Part shown: positions 16,873 to 24,516 of the stretch, piece by piece
Numbering within the stretch: position 1 is the stretch's first letter
How the letters are laid out: every line of letters starts with the position of its first letter
Source: DAONFI01 sp035403485
GTDB taxonomy: Bacteria > Planctomycetota > Phycisphaerae > SM23-33
Length of the DNA stretch: 64,000 nucleotides
Direction: 5' to 3'
NCBI GenBank assembly: GCA_964536835.1
Contig: CAZIAZ010000007.1
Span: forward strand, 1 to 64,000
Program-made: the position numbers and the translations under genes
Notes under the pieces: model-generated
Seen by the model: only the letters and a program-made list of their open reading frames with translations
Database searches by the model: none
Told to the model about the DNA's origin: nothing

Positions 16873-17253
16873 TCATTTCTGATGTTTCGTGTTGTAGTCG
16901 TTGATGGCGGCTTTTACGGCCTCTTCCGCCAGCACGGAACAATGAACTTTTACAGCAGGCAGCTGGAGTTCTTCCGCCAGCACGGAATTTTTGAGCGTTG
17001 CGGCTTCTTCGAGCGTTTTGCCCTTCAGCCATTCCGTCGCCAGCGAGCTTGATGCGATAGCGGCGCAGCAGCCGAATGTCTTGAACTTCGCGTCCGTGAT
17101 TTTCCCGTTTTCCACTTTTATCTGGACTTTCATGACGTCGCCGCAGGCTGGCGAGCCCTGCGTGCCTGTGCCGACGTCCGGATCATTCTCGTCCATTGTG
17201 CCGACATTCCGCGGATTTTCAAACAGATCCAAGACTTTTTGTGAATATTCCAT
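16873..17253 (-). CDS. iscU: Iron-sulfur cluster scaffold protein IscU/NifU-N type
   Basis: 126-residue scaffold on which [2Fe-2S]/[4Fe-4S] clusters are built. The three ligand cysteines are visible in GSPACGDVM, FKTFGCCAAIASSS and KVHCSVLAEEAV. AGGAAG lies eight bases before the ATG. It begins 27 bp after the cysteine desulfurase gene on the same strand, so the two form a minimal iscS-iscU operon. It lacks the usual LPPVK motif; LPAVK takes its place. Confidence 0.95.
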   Translation of the reverse strand: MEYSQKVLDLFENPRNVGTMDENDPDVGTGTQGSPACGDVMKVQIKVENGKITDAKFKTFGCCAAIASSSLATEWLKGKTLEEAATLKNSVLAEELQLPAVKVHCSVLAEEAVKAAINDYNTKHQK

Positions 17254-17280
17254 AAAACACTTCCTGTGATTTGAATAAAT

Positions 17281-18570
17281 TTAATCGGTCAGATTTTTTA
17301 GCCGGCAGCATAGCTTGTCGGAACAGAGGCTTTTGCATTTCTCTTCCGACGGCATCCACGTGTCCGGGTTGTTTTCGTCCAGTATTCCCAGCCGCAGATG
17401 AGTCTCGTAATCGGGATTCAAATCCCGCGACATCTGTACTGAGCCGGCGATTTTTTCGACTGCGTAATCGATGTCAGCCTCGTCGTTGAAGCGGCCCATC
17501 GATATTCTCAGCGAGCAGTTCGCCATAGCCGGCGATACGCCGATGGCGTCCAGCACGTAGCTGTGTTTAAGCGTGGCGCTCGTGCAGGCTGAGCCGCTGG
17601 AAACCGCGATGTCGCGGGCACGCATGAAAATGCTCTCCGCCTCCGCATATGCGAAACTGAGATTGGACGTGTTTGCCAGCCGCTCGGTAGGATGGCCGTT
17701 GATTTTTACATATTTTATTCTGCTCATGAGGCCTTTCTCAAGGCGGTCGCGCAGCTTGAGCATTTTTGTCCATTCGTCAGTCATTTCGGTGGCTGCTATT
17801 TCGCAGGCTTTGCCGAGTGCGACTATGCCCGGCACGTTCAGTGTGCCGCTTCGCATGTTCCTCTCATGGCCGCCGCCGTGCATCTGTATCGCAAGCTGTA
17901 CCACCGGATTGCGACGGCGGACGTAAAGTGCGCCTATGCCTTTTGGGGCGTAGAGCTTGTGGCCGGACATGCTCAGCAAATCCATGTGCATAGCCTGAAC
18001 GTCGATGGGCAGTTTGCCGACGGCTTGAGTGGCGTCGCAGTGGAAAATCACGCCGCGCTCGTGGGCTACTACGCCGATTTCCTTCACCGGATGTAATGTG
18101 CCGATTTCATTATTAGCCAGCATCAGCGTGATAAGTATCGTATCCGGCCGGATTGCGTCTGATACCTGTTGTGCGGCGACGCGGCCATATTTGTCCGGCG
18201 CTAACCACGTGATTTCATAACCCTTCGATTCCAGGTATTTACAGGTGTCGAGGACGGCTTTGTGCTCTGTTGTGCAGGTGATGATGTGCTTGCCCCTGGC
18301 AGCGAGTTTTTCAGCAATGCCTTTTATGGCGAGATTGTCGCTTTCCGTCGCGCCGGACGTGAAGACGATTTCTTCCTTGGTCTCGGTGTGAAGAAGGTCG
18401 GCGATATTCTGGCGGGCGTTTTCAACGGCGTGCGACGCTTCCAGGCCGAAGCTATGCGAACGGCTGGCTGCATTGCCGAAGTGATCCTTGAGATATGGGA
18501 GCATGGCGTCCAGCACGCGAGGGTCGACTGGCGTGGTGGCGTTATTGTCGAGATAAACCGGTAACTTCAT
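17281..18570 (-). CDS. iscS: Cysteine desulfurase (NifS/IscS family)
   Basis: 429-residue PLP enzyme that removes sulfur from cysteine for Fe-S assembly. YLDNNATTPVDPRV opens the fold, TTEHKAVLD contains the PLP-stacking His, LLSMSGHKLYAPKG holds the PLP Lys, and SSGSACTSA is the catalytic Cys loop. A C-terminal tail of about 40 residues rich in Cys (KCKSLCSDKLCC) extends beyond the usual end and might bind a metal or cluster. CAGGAA precedes the ATG. It is transcribed with iscU. Confidence 0.95.
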   Translation of the reverse strand: MKLPVYLDNNATTPVDPRVLDAMLPYLKDHFGNAASRSHSFGLEASHAVENARQNIADLLHTETKEEIVFTSGATESDNLAIKGIAEKLAARGKHIITCTTEHKAVLDTCKYLESKGYEITWLAPDKYGRVAAQQVSDAIRPDTILITLMLANNEIGTLHPVKEIGVVAHERGVIFHCDATQAVGKLPIDVQAMHMDLLSMSGHKLYAPKGIGALYVRRRNPVVQLAIQMHGGGHERNMRSGTLNVPGIVALGKACEIAATEMTDEWTKMLKLRDRLEKGLMSRIKYVKINGHPTERLANTSNLSFAYAEAESIFMRARDIAVSSGSACTSATLKHSYVLDAIGVSPAMANCSLRISMGRFNDEADIDYAVEKIAGSVQMSRDLNPDYETHLRLGILDENNPDTWMPSEEKCKSLCSDKLCCRLKNLTD

Positions 18571-19035
18571 CTTTTATTCCTGTTATGTAACTACGGGCAA
18601 AACATTATATTGTCGCAGCCGGCTAATACCAATTCAAAATTTTTGCAAGGCTGCAAAAGATTATTTTGTAAAAGATTTTGAGCTTGTTGCCAGTTTTTTT
18701 TTGACTGCGTCCGTCTGTATCGACAATCAAAAAGCAGGCTGGCCTGCTTGAACTTTCAAAAAAAATCTTTTGCGAATCATATTTTAACATCTTTTCATCG
18801 CAATGTTACGAAATGGAATGCATTTAGCCGGCAGCCCTGGATGTTTTGTAAATTTTTACCGTAAATATTGTAAGGTAAATGCCTTAGTCAATAAAATTTT
18901 CCTGTGGACAAGCTGTGGATAAATATTGCAAGTGCTTGTTTTTAAAGTAGTTGAAATACAAAAAGTTTTTGTAAAACTTCTGTTGGAATTGCTTGAACTT
19001 TGCCGATAAAGAGTTTAGATTAGGAGGCCATAAAG
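18571..19035. other. Long AT-rich divergent intergenic region with two DnaA-box-like sites
   Basis: 465 bp between leftward iscS and the rightward PGRP-like gene. It holds TGTGGACAA (18903-18911) and the consensus DnaA box TGTGGATAA (18914-18922), 11 bp apart. A hairpin AAGCAGG-CTGG-CCTGCTT lies at 18732-18749, followed by an A-run. The flanks are rich in A/T. Confidence 0.5.
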
Positions 19036-19635
19036 GTGCTGCTTACCGTAAGAGAGACAATACTGGGAATCGTGATGATTGACGGCAGGACAGTTAAAGT
19101 GTTGTTATCACTGCTGGTCGCCATGACCGGCGGTGCCCTTCTTCTTATGTCCATGGATTCCATGCCTCCTCAGAATGCCACTTCCGCCAGCATTATCGGC
19201 AAAGTTGATTATACCCAGATGGGCCTGACCCACACGTGGCGCAGGATTGTGGTTCATTCCGCAACGGATATGAACGATTCTCTCCCGCAACGATGCCATT
19301 TCATCATATCCGCCGATGCTAATACGTCGGGCAAGGGTGTGGTTGCAACCGATTTGTGGACCAGGCAGGTTCGTGGTTATCATGTGATGATACCCGGCCA
19401 TGATTTCGACAGCGACAGCATCGGCATCTGCCTGATAGGCGATTTTTCCGCCAAAGGCCCTGGCCGCGAACAGTTCAACGCCCTGGTGACGCTCGTAAAC
19501 AAACTTCAGAAACGTTGCGGCATTGCCGCAGATTGCGTTTACATCAACAATCAGCTCGATCCGTCCAGCGATCAGCCAGGCAAGGCATTTCCGACGGAAA
19601 TGTTCAACCGCTATCTGCTGAAGAATCTTGATTGA
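19036..19635 (+). CDS. PGRP / N-acetylmuramoyl-L-alanine amidase-like protein, zinc site degenerate
   Basis: 199 residues. One hydrophobic segment (VLLSLLVAMTGGALLLMSM) anchors or exports it; the rest matches the amidase_2/PGRP fold: WRRIVVHSATDM, CHFIIS, GYHVMIPGHDFDSDSIGICL, IGDFSAKGP. The C-terminal H-x-D...C-PGK zinc motif is replaced by NQLDPSSDQPGKAFP, so the His and Cys zinc ligands appear lost. It may bind peptidoglycan without cutting it. GTG start at 19036 with AGGAGG eight bases upstream. Confidence 0.8.
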   Translation: MLLTVRETILGIVMIDGRTVKVLLSLLVAMTGGALLLMSMDSMPPQNATSASIIGKVDYTQMGLTHTWRRIVVHSATDMNDSLPQRCHFIISADANTSGKGVVATDLWTRQVRGYHVMIPGHDFDSDSIGICLIGDFSAKGPGREQFNALVTLVNKLQKRCGIAADCVYINNQLDPSSDQPGKAFPTEMFNRYLLKNLD

Positions 19636-19660
19636 TTTTTCAGGATGTCTGTTAAGAATT

Positions 19661-19829
19661 TCTAGAACCTATCCCAAAAACATGGGCGTCGCCGAAATCG
19701 AGCAATTTTGCGGGCTGGCAAGGAAGAAAAATGGCAGCATATTTAAGGATATTCTGCCGTTTTTCTGACGCCGCCAGGCTGCAAAAGGGCCGATTGCAGG
19801 CAGCCAAGGTTTTTGGGATAGGTTCTAGA
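19661..19829. repeat. Inverted-repeat element A1 (MITE-like)
   Basis: Perfect 21-bp terminal inverted repeats (19661-19681 and 19809-19829) bound a 169-bp element. Inside is a second long stem: AGAAAAATGGCAG pairs with CTGCCGTTTTTCT (12 of 13). It also carries GGCTGGCAAGGAAG and TGACGCCGCC, which recur in elements at 34.9 and 49.6 kb. It lies 25 bp after the PGRP-like gene. Confidence 0.8.
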
Positions 19830-19903
19830 ATCCATCCCTCAATACGGGTGTCGCCAAAATTGCCGATTGCAGGCAGCCGAGGTTTTGTGAATGGTTTTTT
19901 AAA
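19825..19903. repeat. Inverted-repeat element A2, degenerate copy
   Basis: Abuts A1. It starts TAGAATCCATCCC and ends near GGTTTTGTGAATGGTT, with the inner GTCGCCAAAAT and GATTGCAGGCAGCC blocks also found in A1. The sirtuin gene follows. Confidence 0.6.
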
Positions 19904-19953
19904 AAATCCGTGCCTTGATTCATTTTGTTAGAAACTTCAGTTTTTTGACTATC

Positions 19954-20703
19954 ATGCAACAAACTATTACACCTGAAATTTGCGCGGCAAAAATCCGAAA
20001 CGCGAAAAATATCGCAGTGCTGACAGGCGCCGGCATATCGACGGCAGCCGGCATACCGGACTTTCGCAGCCCGACGGGCATATACAACTCTGGCCGCTAC
20101 AATGCAGATGTCGTGTTCGATATCAATTATTTTTATCGCGACCCGTCGGAATTTTACAGATTCACTCGGGATTTGCTGGCGATTGTCGATACGCTTTCTC
20201 CGACGTTCACGCACAGATTTCTGGCTGACATGGAACGGGCCGGCATGCTGTCTGCGGTTGTAACGCAGAATATCGACCCTCTTCACTATACTGCCGGCAG
20301 TAAAAATGTCATACCGATTCACGGCAATTACAACACGTCGCACTGCCTTGAGTGCGGGCGTGAATATTCGCTGGCTGACCTGGAACGCATGCTCGGCGAG
20401 ATGGACATCCCGCGGTGCGATTGCAATAAACGTGGCATAATCAAGCCGGACGTAGTATTTTTCGGCGAAGCAGTCAACCGGATATTCGACGCCCAGCGTG
20501 CCGCCAGAGAGTCCGACCTGTTCTTCGTGCTCGGTTCTTCGCTGGTGGTCTATCCAGCCGCTATGCTGCCGCATATTGCCGGCGGTGAGGTCGTAATAGT
20601 GAACAGGGGGCCGGTCGCATTCGAGCCGGCGGACGGCAGATATTTCGTCGATGGCGACCTTGATGGATTTTTCCGAAAAGTTGCGGAATTCATCAAACTC
20701 TGA
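19954..20703 (+). CDS. Sir2-family NAD-dependent protein deacylase
   Basis: 249-residue sirtuin that removes acyl groups from lysines with NAD. The Rossmann motif is VLTGAGISTAAGIPDFRS, then VVTQNIDPLHYTAG and the catalytic His in PIHGNYNTSH. The zinc module has CLEC and, after a gap, CDC. The nicotinamide/NAD region FVLGSSLVVYPA and IVNRGP follows. ATG 19954 gives the family start; a TTG at 19915 could extend it. No Shine-Dalgarno is evident. A3 repeat DNA begins 7 bp after the stop. Confidence 0.93.
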   Translation: MQQTITPEICAAKIRNAKNIAVLTGAGISTAAGIPDFRSPTGIYNSGRYNADVVFDINYFYRDPSEFYRFTRDLLAIVDTLSPTFTHRFLADMERAGMLSAVVTQNIDPLHYTAGSKNVIPIHGNYNTSHCLECGREYSLADLERMLGEMDIPRCDCNKRGIIKPDVVFFGEAVNRIFDAQRAARESDLFFVLGSSLVVYPAAMLPHIAGGEVVIVNRGPVAFEPADGRYFVDGDLDGFFRKVAEFIKL

Positions 20704-20709
20704 GCTTTT

Positions 20710-20765
20710 TAGAATCCATCCCCGAAACATGGGCGTTGCTATGGCTGCAAAAGAGCCGATTTTTC
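20710..20765. repeat. Inverted-repeat element A3, partial copy
   Basis: TAGAATCCATCCCCGAAAC followed by ATGGGCGTTGC and GGCTGCAAAAGAGCCGAT matches the left half of A1. The right terminal repeat is not clear, so it is a truncated copy. It sits directly after the sirtuin stop. Confidence 0.55.
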
Positions 20766-20867
20766 ATGGTTGTCGTAATAATCGCCGACAAATACAGGGA
20801 ACTCAACGCGGTGTAAAATGAGTATAAAAAAATTCTCGAAATGAAAATTTTTTGAGAGAGTCATTCA

Positions 20868-20907
20868 AAAAAACGGACGGCCTTCGATTGAAAGCCGTCC
20901 GTTTTTT
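20868..20907. terminator. Bidirectional rho-independent terminator
   Basis: Stem of 14 bp (20868-20881 with 20894-20907), GC core CGGACGGC, ending in A-run and T-run on opposite sides. It lies between the rightward sirtuin gene and the leftward pgi gene and can serve both. Confidence 0.9.
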
Positions 20908-20927
20908 AATGTGCGAATCAGTGTTAA

Positions 20928-22328
20928 TTACGCCTGATAGCGTCTGTCCATGCGGACGAAGGATTTCATCTTTTCGGCGAGTTCTTCGTAGCCTTTGCGG
21001 CCCATGAGGGCGAAGGTGGCTTTTTTGCCGAGTTCGACAGCCGGCTGGTCATAAGCGTTGATGTTCATCAATTCGCCCATGATGCTGGTTGTGAATTCGT
21101 ACAGGAACAGGAATTCGCCGATGTAGCGTTCGCTGATTTCAGGAAAAGTCAGCGTGACGCTGGGCCGTTGCGAAACGGTCATGGCGTATTCGGTGGCGAG
21201 TTTTTCGGCTTGCAGGAGTTTGCTCATGCGTTTTTTCCGCAGGTAACTCATGCCCTGAATATCGTCGAATGTGTTGGGTACGCGGATGTCTTCGGGCTGT
21301 TTCTTTACGTCGAGGAAGACGGTGAATTTGTCGTTCGGCCCTTCGCGGTAGAGCTGTACCTGCGAATGTTGGTCGGTTGTGCCGAGGGCTTTGATTGGGG
21401 TCGGGCCGGTGAAGACTTCGTTGCCTTCGCGGTCGTACTGCTTGCCGAGGCTTTCGGCCCACAGCTGGCGATACCAGTCCGCCAGCATGTACAGGCGGTT
21501 GGAATACGACATCATCACATGCATGGGTTTCTTTTTCTTGGTGAACATGATGTACTTGATGGCTGCCAGGATGGTGGCTGGGTTCTGCATCACGTCCATG
21601 ACTTCCGCCCGCTGCCGCATGGCGTTGGCGCCTTCGAGTAGTTTGTCGATGTCGATGCCGCACATGGCTGCACTGAAGAGGCCGACCGGCGAAAGCACGC
21701 TGAAACGGCCGCCGACGTCGCCTGGTACGGGCAGCATGGCGTAGCCTTCCTTTTTGGCTATGTCGTGCAGAGTGCCCTTCGACGCATCGGTGGTGGCTAC
21801 GATACGAGACGCGAAGTTATCGCCAATCTTGTCACGCAGCATCTGACGGAACAGCATGAACTGGCTGGCGGTCTCTGCCGTTTCGCCGGATTTGCTGATT
21901 ACGTTTACAAGTGTGGAAGACGCCCTGCGGGAAACGAATTTGAGTACGTCGTGTACGTAGCATGGGTCGACGTTGTCCAGAACGAACAGCCGTGGGCCTT
22001 TGCGCTTGCGCTCAGTGAGAATGTTATATGTCGATGGATTTAATGCGCTCTGCAATGCAATATTGCCCAGCGCACTGCCGCCTATGCCCAGAACGACCAT
22101 GTCGGTGGTGTTTTCTTTATAACGTGCCACCAGGTCGGTTACCTGTTTTCTGTATGTTTCGTTCGTTGGCAGAGTCGCGTAGCCGAGCTTTCCGTCGTGG
22201 CATTGCGAGACGACTGCTTCGTGCGCCTTGCGAAGACGCGGTTCGATTTCTGCCAGGTCCGTCGGGGTGACTCCGTTGCGGGCTCCCACGCGTTTGTGCG
22301 TAGCATTCTTCCAAAAGAGCGTAAGCAT
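20928..22328 (-). CDS. pgi: Glucose-6-phosphate isomerase
   Basis: 466-residue cytosolic isomerase of glycolysis (glucose-6-P to fructose-6-P). Motifs seen: VVLGIGGSALGNIALQSAL, NVISKSGETAETASQF for sugar phosphate binding, VPGDVGGRFSVLSPVGL, TDQHSQVQLYREGP and YEFTTSIMGELMNINAYDQP with catalytic residues. ATG 22328 follows a weak AAAGG site. The length fits bacterial enzymes of the shorter type. The gene is single, with a hairpin in its upstream DNA. Confidence 0.95.
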   Translation of the reverse strand: MLTLFWKNATHKRVGARNGVTPTDLAEIEPRLRKAHEAVVSQCHDGKLGYATLPTNETYRKQVTDLVARYKENTTDMVVLGIGGSALGNIALQSALNPSTYNILTERKRKGPRLFVLDNVDPCYVHDVLKFVSRRASSTLVNVISKSGETAETASQFMLFRQMLRDKIGDNFASRIVATTDASKGTLHDIAKKEGYAMLPVPGDVGGRFSVLSPVGLFSAAMCGIDIDKLLEGANAMRQRAEVMDVMQNPATILAAIKYIMFTKKKKPMHVMMSYSNRLYMLADWYRQLWAESLGKQYDREGNEVFTGPTPIKALGTTDQHSQVQLYREGPNDKFTVFLDVKKQPEDIRVPNTFDDIQGMSYLRKKRMSKLLQAEKLATEYAMTVSQRPSVTLTFPEISERYIGEFLFLYEFTTSIMGELMNINAYDQPAVELGKKATFALMGRKGYEELAEKMKSFVRMDRRYQA

Positions 22329-22944
22329 ATCGTTTCTGACCTTTCCTGAACACACTCTATGTAGTTCAAATTAATTGCGAGGCGTTTGAGCGGCTGGCCC
22401 CACGTGGGCTGCCAGGAATTCAAACGCCTGTAACACTATCATACATTTCTAAAACATCTTCCACACATTCCGCCCGTGCGGATAACAGCCGTGGTTACTC
22501 TGAAAGTACGGAATTTTATTAATTGTCTGCCTTTTTGCAAGTTTCAAAAGCATTTTTCTGAAAAAATGTTTAAACAAATCACTCCCCTATATCGGATAAC
22601 CTCTCTTTTGTGCGGCAGATACGTCGTTGGATGCAAGGCGGTATTCTACGAAGAAAATTGTTGAATTTCCATAAAAAAGGTTTAAAAATGCTGAAATGCC
22701 GCTGATTCCTTATTCGTTGGGAAATTACAGAAGCCTTTTACGGCGATTTTGGGGAAACGCAAATCAGAATAAGAATATACTGCCATTCATTTAGCCGGCG
22801 AACCTGATAATATTTTTACATTTTACCTTGAAGAACAAGAAGTTACGGAATACCATTACATATAGGAAACGGAAAGTCCTGTTGAGTTGCGGTGAGGGCT
22901 GCGGCTTGTAAGGGACTGAATTCACAACACTTAAGGAGCGCGTC
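22329..22944. other. Divergent intergenic region, 616 bp, no gene seen
   Basis: Between leftward pgi and the rightward small lipoprotein gene. Apart from the pgi leader hairpin, nothing is recognised. A 62-codon frame at 22476-22664 shows no supporting features. Confidence 0.4.
22380..22429. promoter_or_regulatory. Long hairpin upstream of pgi
   Basis: AGGCGTTTGA at 22380-22389 pairs with TCAAACGCCT at 22420-22429. The interior is centred on the palindrome CCCACGTGGG. It lies 51-101 bp before the pgi start and could be a leader hairpin or operator. Confidence 0.5.
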
Positions 22945-23358
22945 ATGAAAAAAGCCATCGTTGCCGTGTTTTTGGGCGGGTTGATTTTCGCAGGCTGCGA
23001 CAAGCCGGTTGAAATAGAATTCCAAAAACCCACAGGAACAAAAATGGTTACCATGGGACATGAATATACCTGGCCGGCGAAAATAACTTTCCAGCGAAGT
23101 GATGATGTAAATCAGATTAAGGACTACGATGTAAAACTTACAATCCCAAGCAATCAGGGCATGATAGAGGCATCGGGCAAGATATCGTTCTATCCGTTCA
23201 AGGCTACCGACGAAGCCACTCTGACCACTTATATGTTCTCCTTCTCAGCGAAAGACCTTGAGCGGTTGTACAACGGCGAAGTTATTACCGTAAAAGCCGA
23301 CAACGCCGACGACCAGCTTATGTATAAGATGATTCTCGGCACTGGCAAGAATAAATAA
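22945..23358 (+). CDS. Small secreted lipoprotein, unknown function
   Basis: 137 residues. Signal peptide MKKAIVAVFLGGLIFAGC ends in a lipobox (FAGC, Cys 18). The mature part looks like a beta-rich fold (TWPAKITFQRSDDV, YDVKLTIPSNQG, EVITVKADNADDQ), with no motif I can name. AAGGAG lies eight bases before the ATG. A good terminator follows, so it is a one-gene unit. Confidence 0.8.
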   Translation: MKKAIVAVFLGGLIFAGCDKPVEIEFQKPTGTKMVTMGHEYTWPAKITFQRSDDVNQIKDYDVKLTIPSNQGMIEASGKISFYPFKATDEATLTTYMFSFSAKDLERLYNGEVITVKADNADDQLMYKMILGTGKNK

Positions 23359-23392
23359 ACAGAACAAATCAGAATCAGGTTTATCCGAAATG

Positions 23393-23421
23393 AAAAACCG
23401 TCGGGCCGCCCGGCGGTTTTT
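23393..23421 (+). terminator. Rho-independent terminator after the lipoprotein gene
   Basis: Stem AAAAACCGTCGGG (23393-23405) with CCCGGCGGTTTTT (23409-23421), loop of 3, T-run of 7. It lies 34 bp past the stop. Confidence 0.85.
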
Positions 23422-23445
23422 TTATTCCCTGGTATCTACCTGCAC

Positions 23446-23577
23446 TTTTAGGCACCACTCTAAAAAATTTTTGAATTGTGCTTGACAAAAAGTTCGGCTA
23501 AAAGTATTTTGTTCGGCACGACTAACTTTTGGGCTTTTTATAATTCTTCATGACTTGATTTTATTAGCCGAGTTTTT
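23446..23577 (+). promoter_or_regulatory. Promoter and repeated operator-like sites before the DtxR gene
   Basis: TTGACA (23482-23487), 17 bp, TATTTT (23505-23510). GTTCGGC occurs at 23492 in the spacer and again at 23511. AAAAAGTTCGGCTAA (23487-23501) is inverted as TTAGCCGAGTTTTT at 23564-23577. A separate palindrome, TTTTAGGCACCACTCTAAAA, is at 23446-23465. The layout suggests metal-dependent autoregulation. Confidence 0.5.
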
Positions 23578-23592
23578 TACTGGTGCGAGACA

Positions 23593-23994
23593 ATGGCGAA
23601 AACGAAACACATCAATATCAGCGATAGCCTTGAGGATTATCTTGAAGCGATATTTTTCCTGATTCAGCAGAAGCAGGCTGCCAGGGCGAAGGATATCGGC
23701 CGTCAGCTGGGCGTAAGCAGGCCGTCGGTCACAGGTGCTTTGCACGCGCTGGCTGACAGAAATCTCGTGAATTATTCGCCGTACGGCATTATTACGCTTA
23801 CGCAGCAGGGCCAGGCTATTGCCCGCGAAGTTTATCGCCGCCATGAGATATTGCGGGATTTTTTCGTAAAAATACTCGACGTCGAATATTCAGAGGCTGA
23901 TTCCGCCGCATGTAAAATGGAGCATGTAATTTCTGATGCGGTTCTCAAAAAATTTTTGAACTTTATCGAAAAATGTTCCCGACCAGATTTATAA
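23593..23994 (+). CDS. DtxR-family iron-dependent regulator
   Basis: 133-residue metalloregulator. The winged helix is ARAKDIGRQLGVSRPSVTGA with LHALADRNLVNYSPYGIITL. The metal site residues are visible: SLEDYLEAI, RRHEILRDFF and ACKMEHVIS. The Cys in ACKMEHV falls where iron regulators (DtxR, IdeR) have Cys and MntR has an acid, so iron sensing is favoured. There is no SH3-like C-terminal domain. It heads the iron cluster that ends with feoBAC. Confidence 0.9.
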   Translation: MAKTKHINISDSLEDYLEAIFFLIQQKQAARAKDIGRQLGVSRPSVTGALHALADRNLVNYSPYGIITLTQQGQAIAREVYRRHEILRDFFVKILDVEYSEADSAACKMEHVISDAVLKKFLNFIEKCSRPDL

Positions 23995-24136
23995 AAATCT
24001 GCAGAGGAACGTTAACACGAAGATTGTATAAAAAGTGAAACAGTTTTTTACGATGAATATTTGGCTGGGCGAACTTTGTTGTCCTTAACAAACATTGGGA
24101 AGATGATTCATTCACATTGACGGATAGAGCAGAGAA

Positions 24137-24346
24137 ATGTACAGCCATATGAAAGCAAATTCATGTTTTTGTGAATCGCCGGTTCTGGCGAAGATATCGG
24201 AACTATACCGCGAACTGATAGCCCATGATGGGTTCGGCGAGCTTCACATGGATGTGCGGATTCTCAAACGTGGCCAGAAGGAAGTGATAATCCACTGTGG
24301 CAAGCAATATCGTTATGTGGTGGATTTTCCGCAGAAGCAGTCGTAA
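24137..24346 (+). CDS. Small conserved-looking protein, unknown function
   Basis: 69 residues, two early Cys (SCFCES), then a compact alpha/beta segment ELYRELIAHDGFGELHMDVR, ILKRGQKEVIIHCGKQYRYV. It lies between the DtxR regulator and the PEP-CTERM gene, all on the plus strand. Balanced composition and position suggest it is real, but no family is recognised. Confidence 0.6.
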   Translation: MYSHMKANSCFCESPVLAKISELYRELIAHDGFGELHMDVRILKRGQKEVIIHCGKQYRYVVDFPQKQS

Positions 24347-24516
24347 GGAATAAATTGTATGAAAGGAAGTGCCTATGAATAAACAATAACTGCCGGCTGC
24401 AGGTGTGATGCCTGATATACGCCGTGATGAAAAATTGAATGGAATAAAATCCCTCTGATGCAGTGGGTGCATAGTGGAGACTCGCAGGTAAGTAATTTAC
24501 GAACAGGAGAGTTCAC

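Noticed and set aside
18571..19035. Chromosomal origin of replication
   Set aside because: Only two DnaA-box-like sites are seen and neither dnaA nor other origin genes are adjacent; kept only as a low-interest observation.
22476..22664. 62-codon frame in the pgi upstream region
   Set aside because: No ribosome site, no recognisable motif, and AT-rich random composition.
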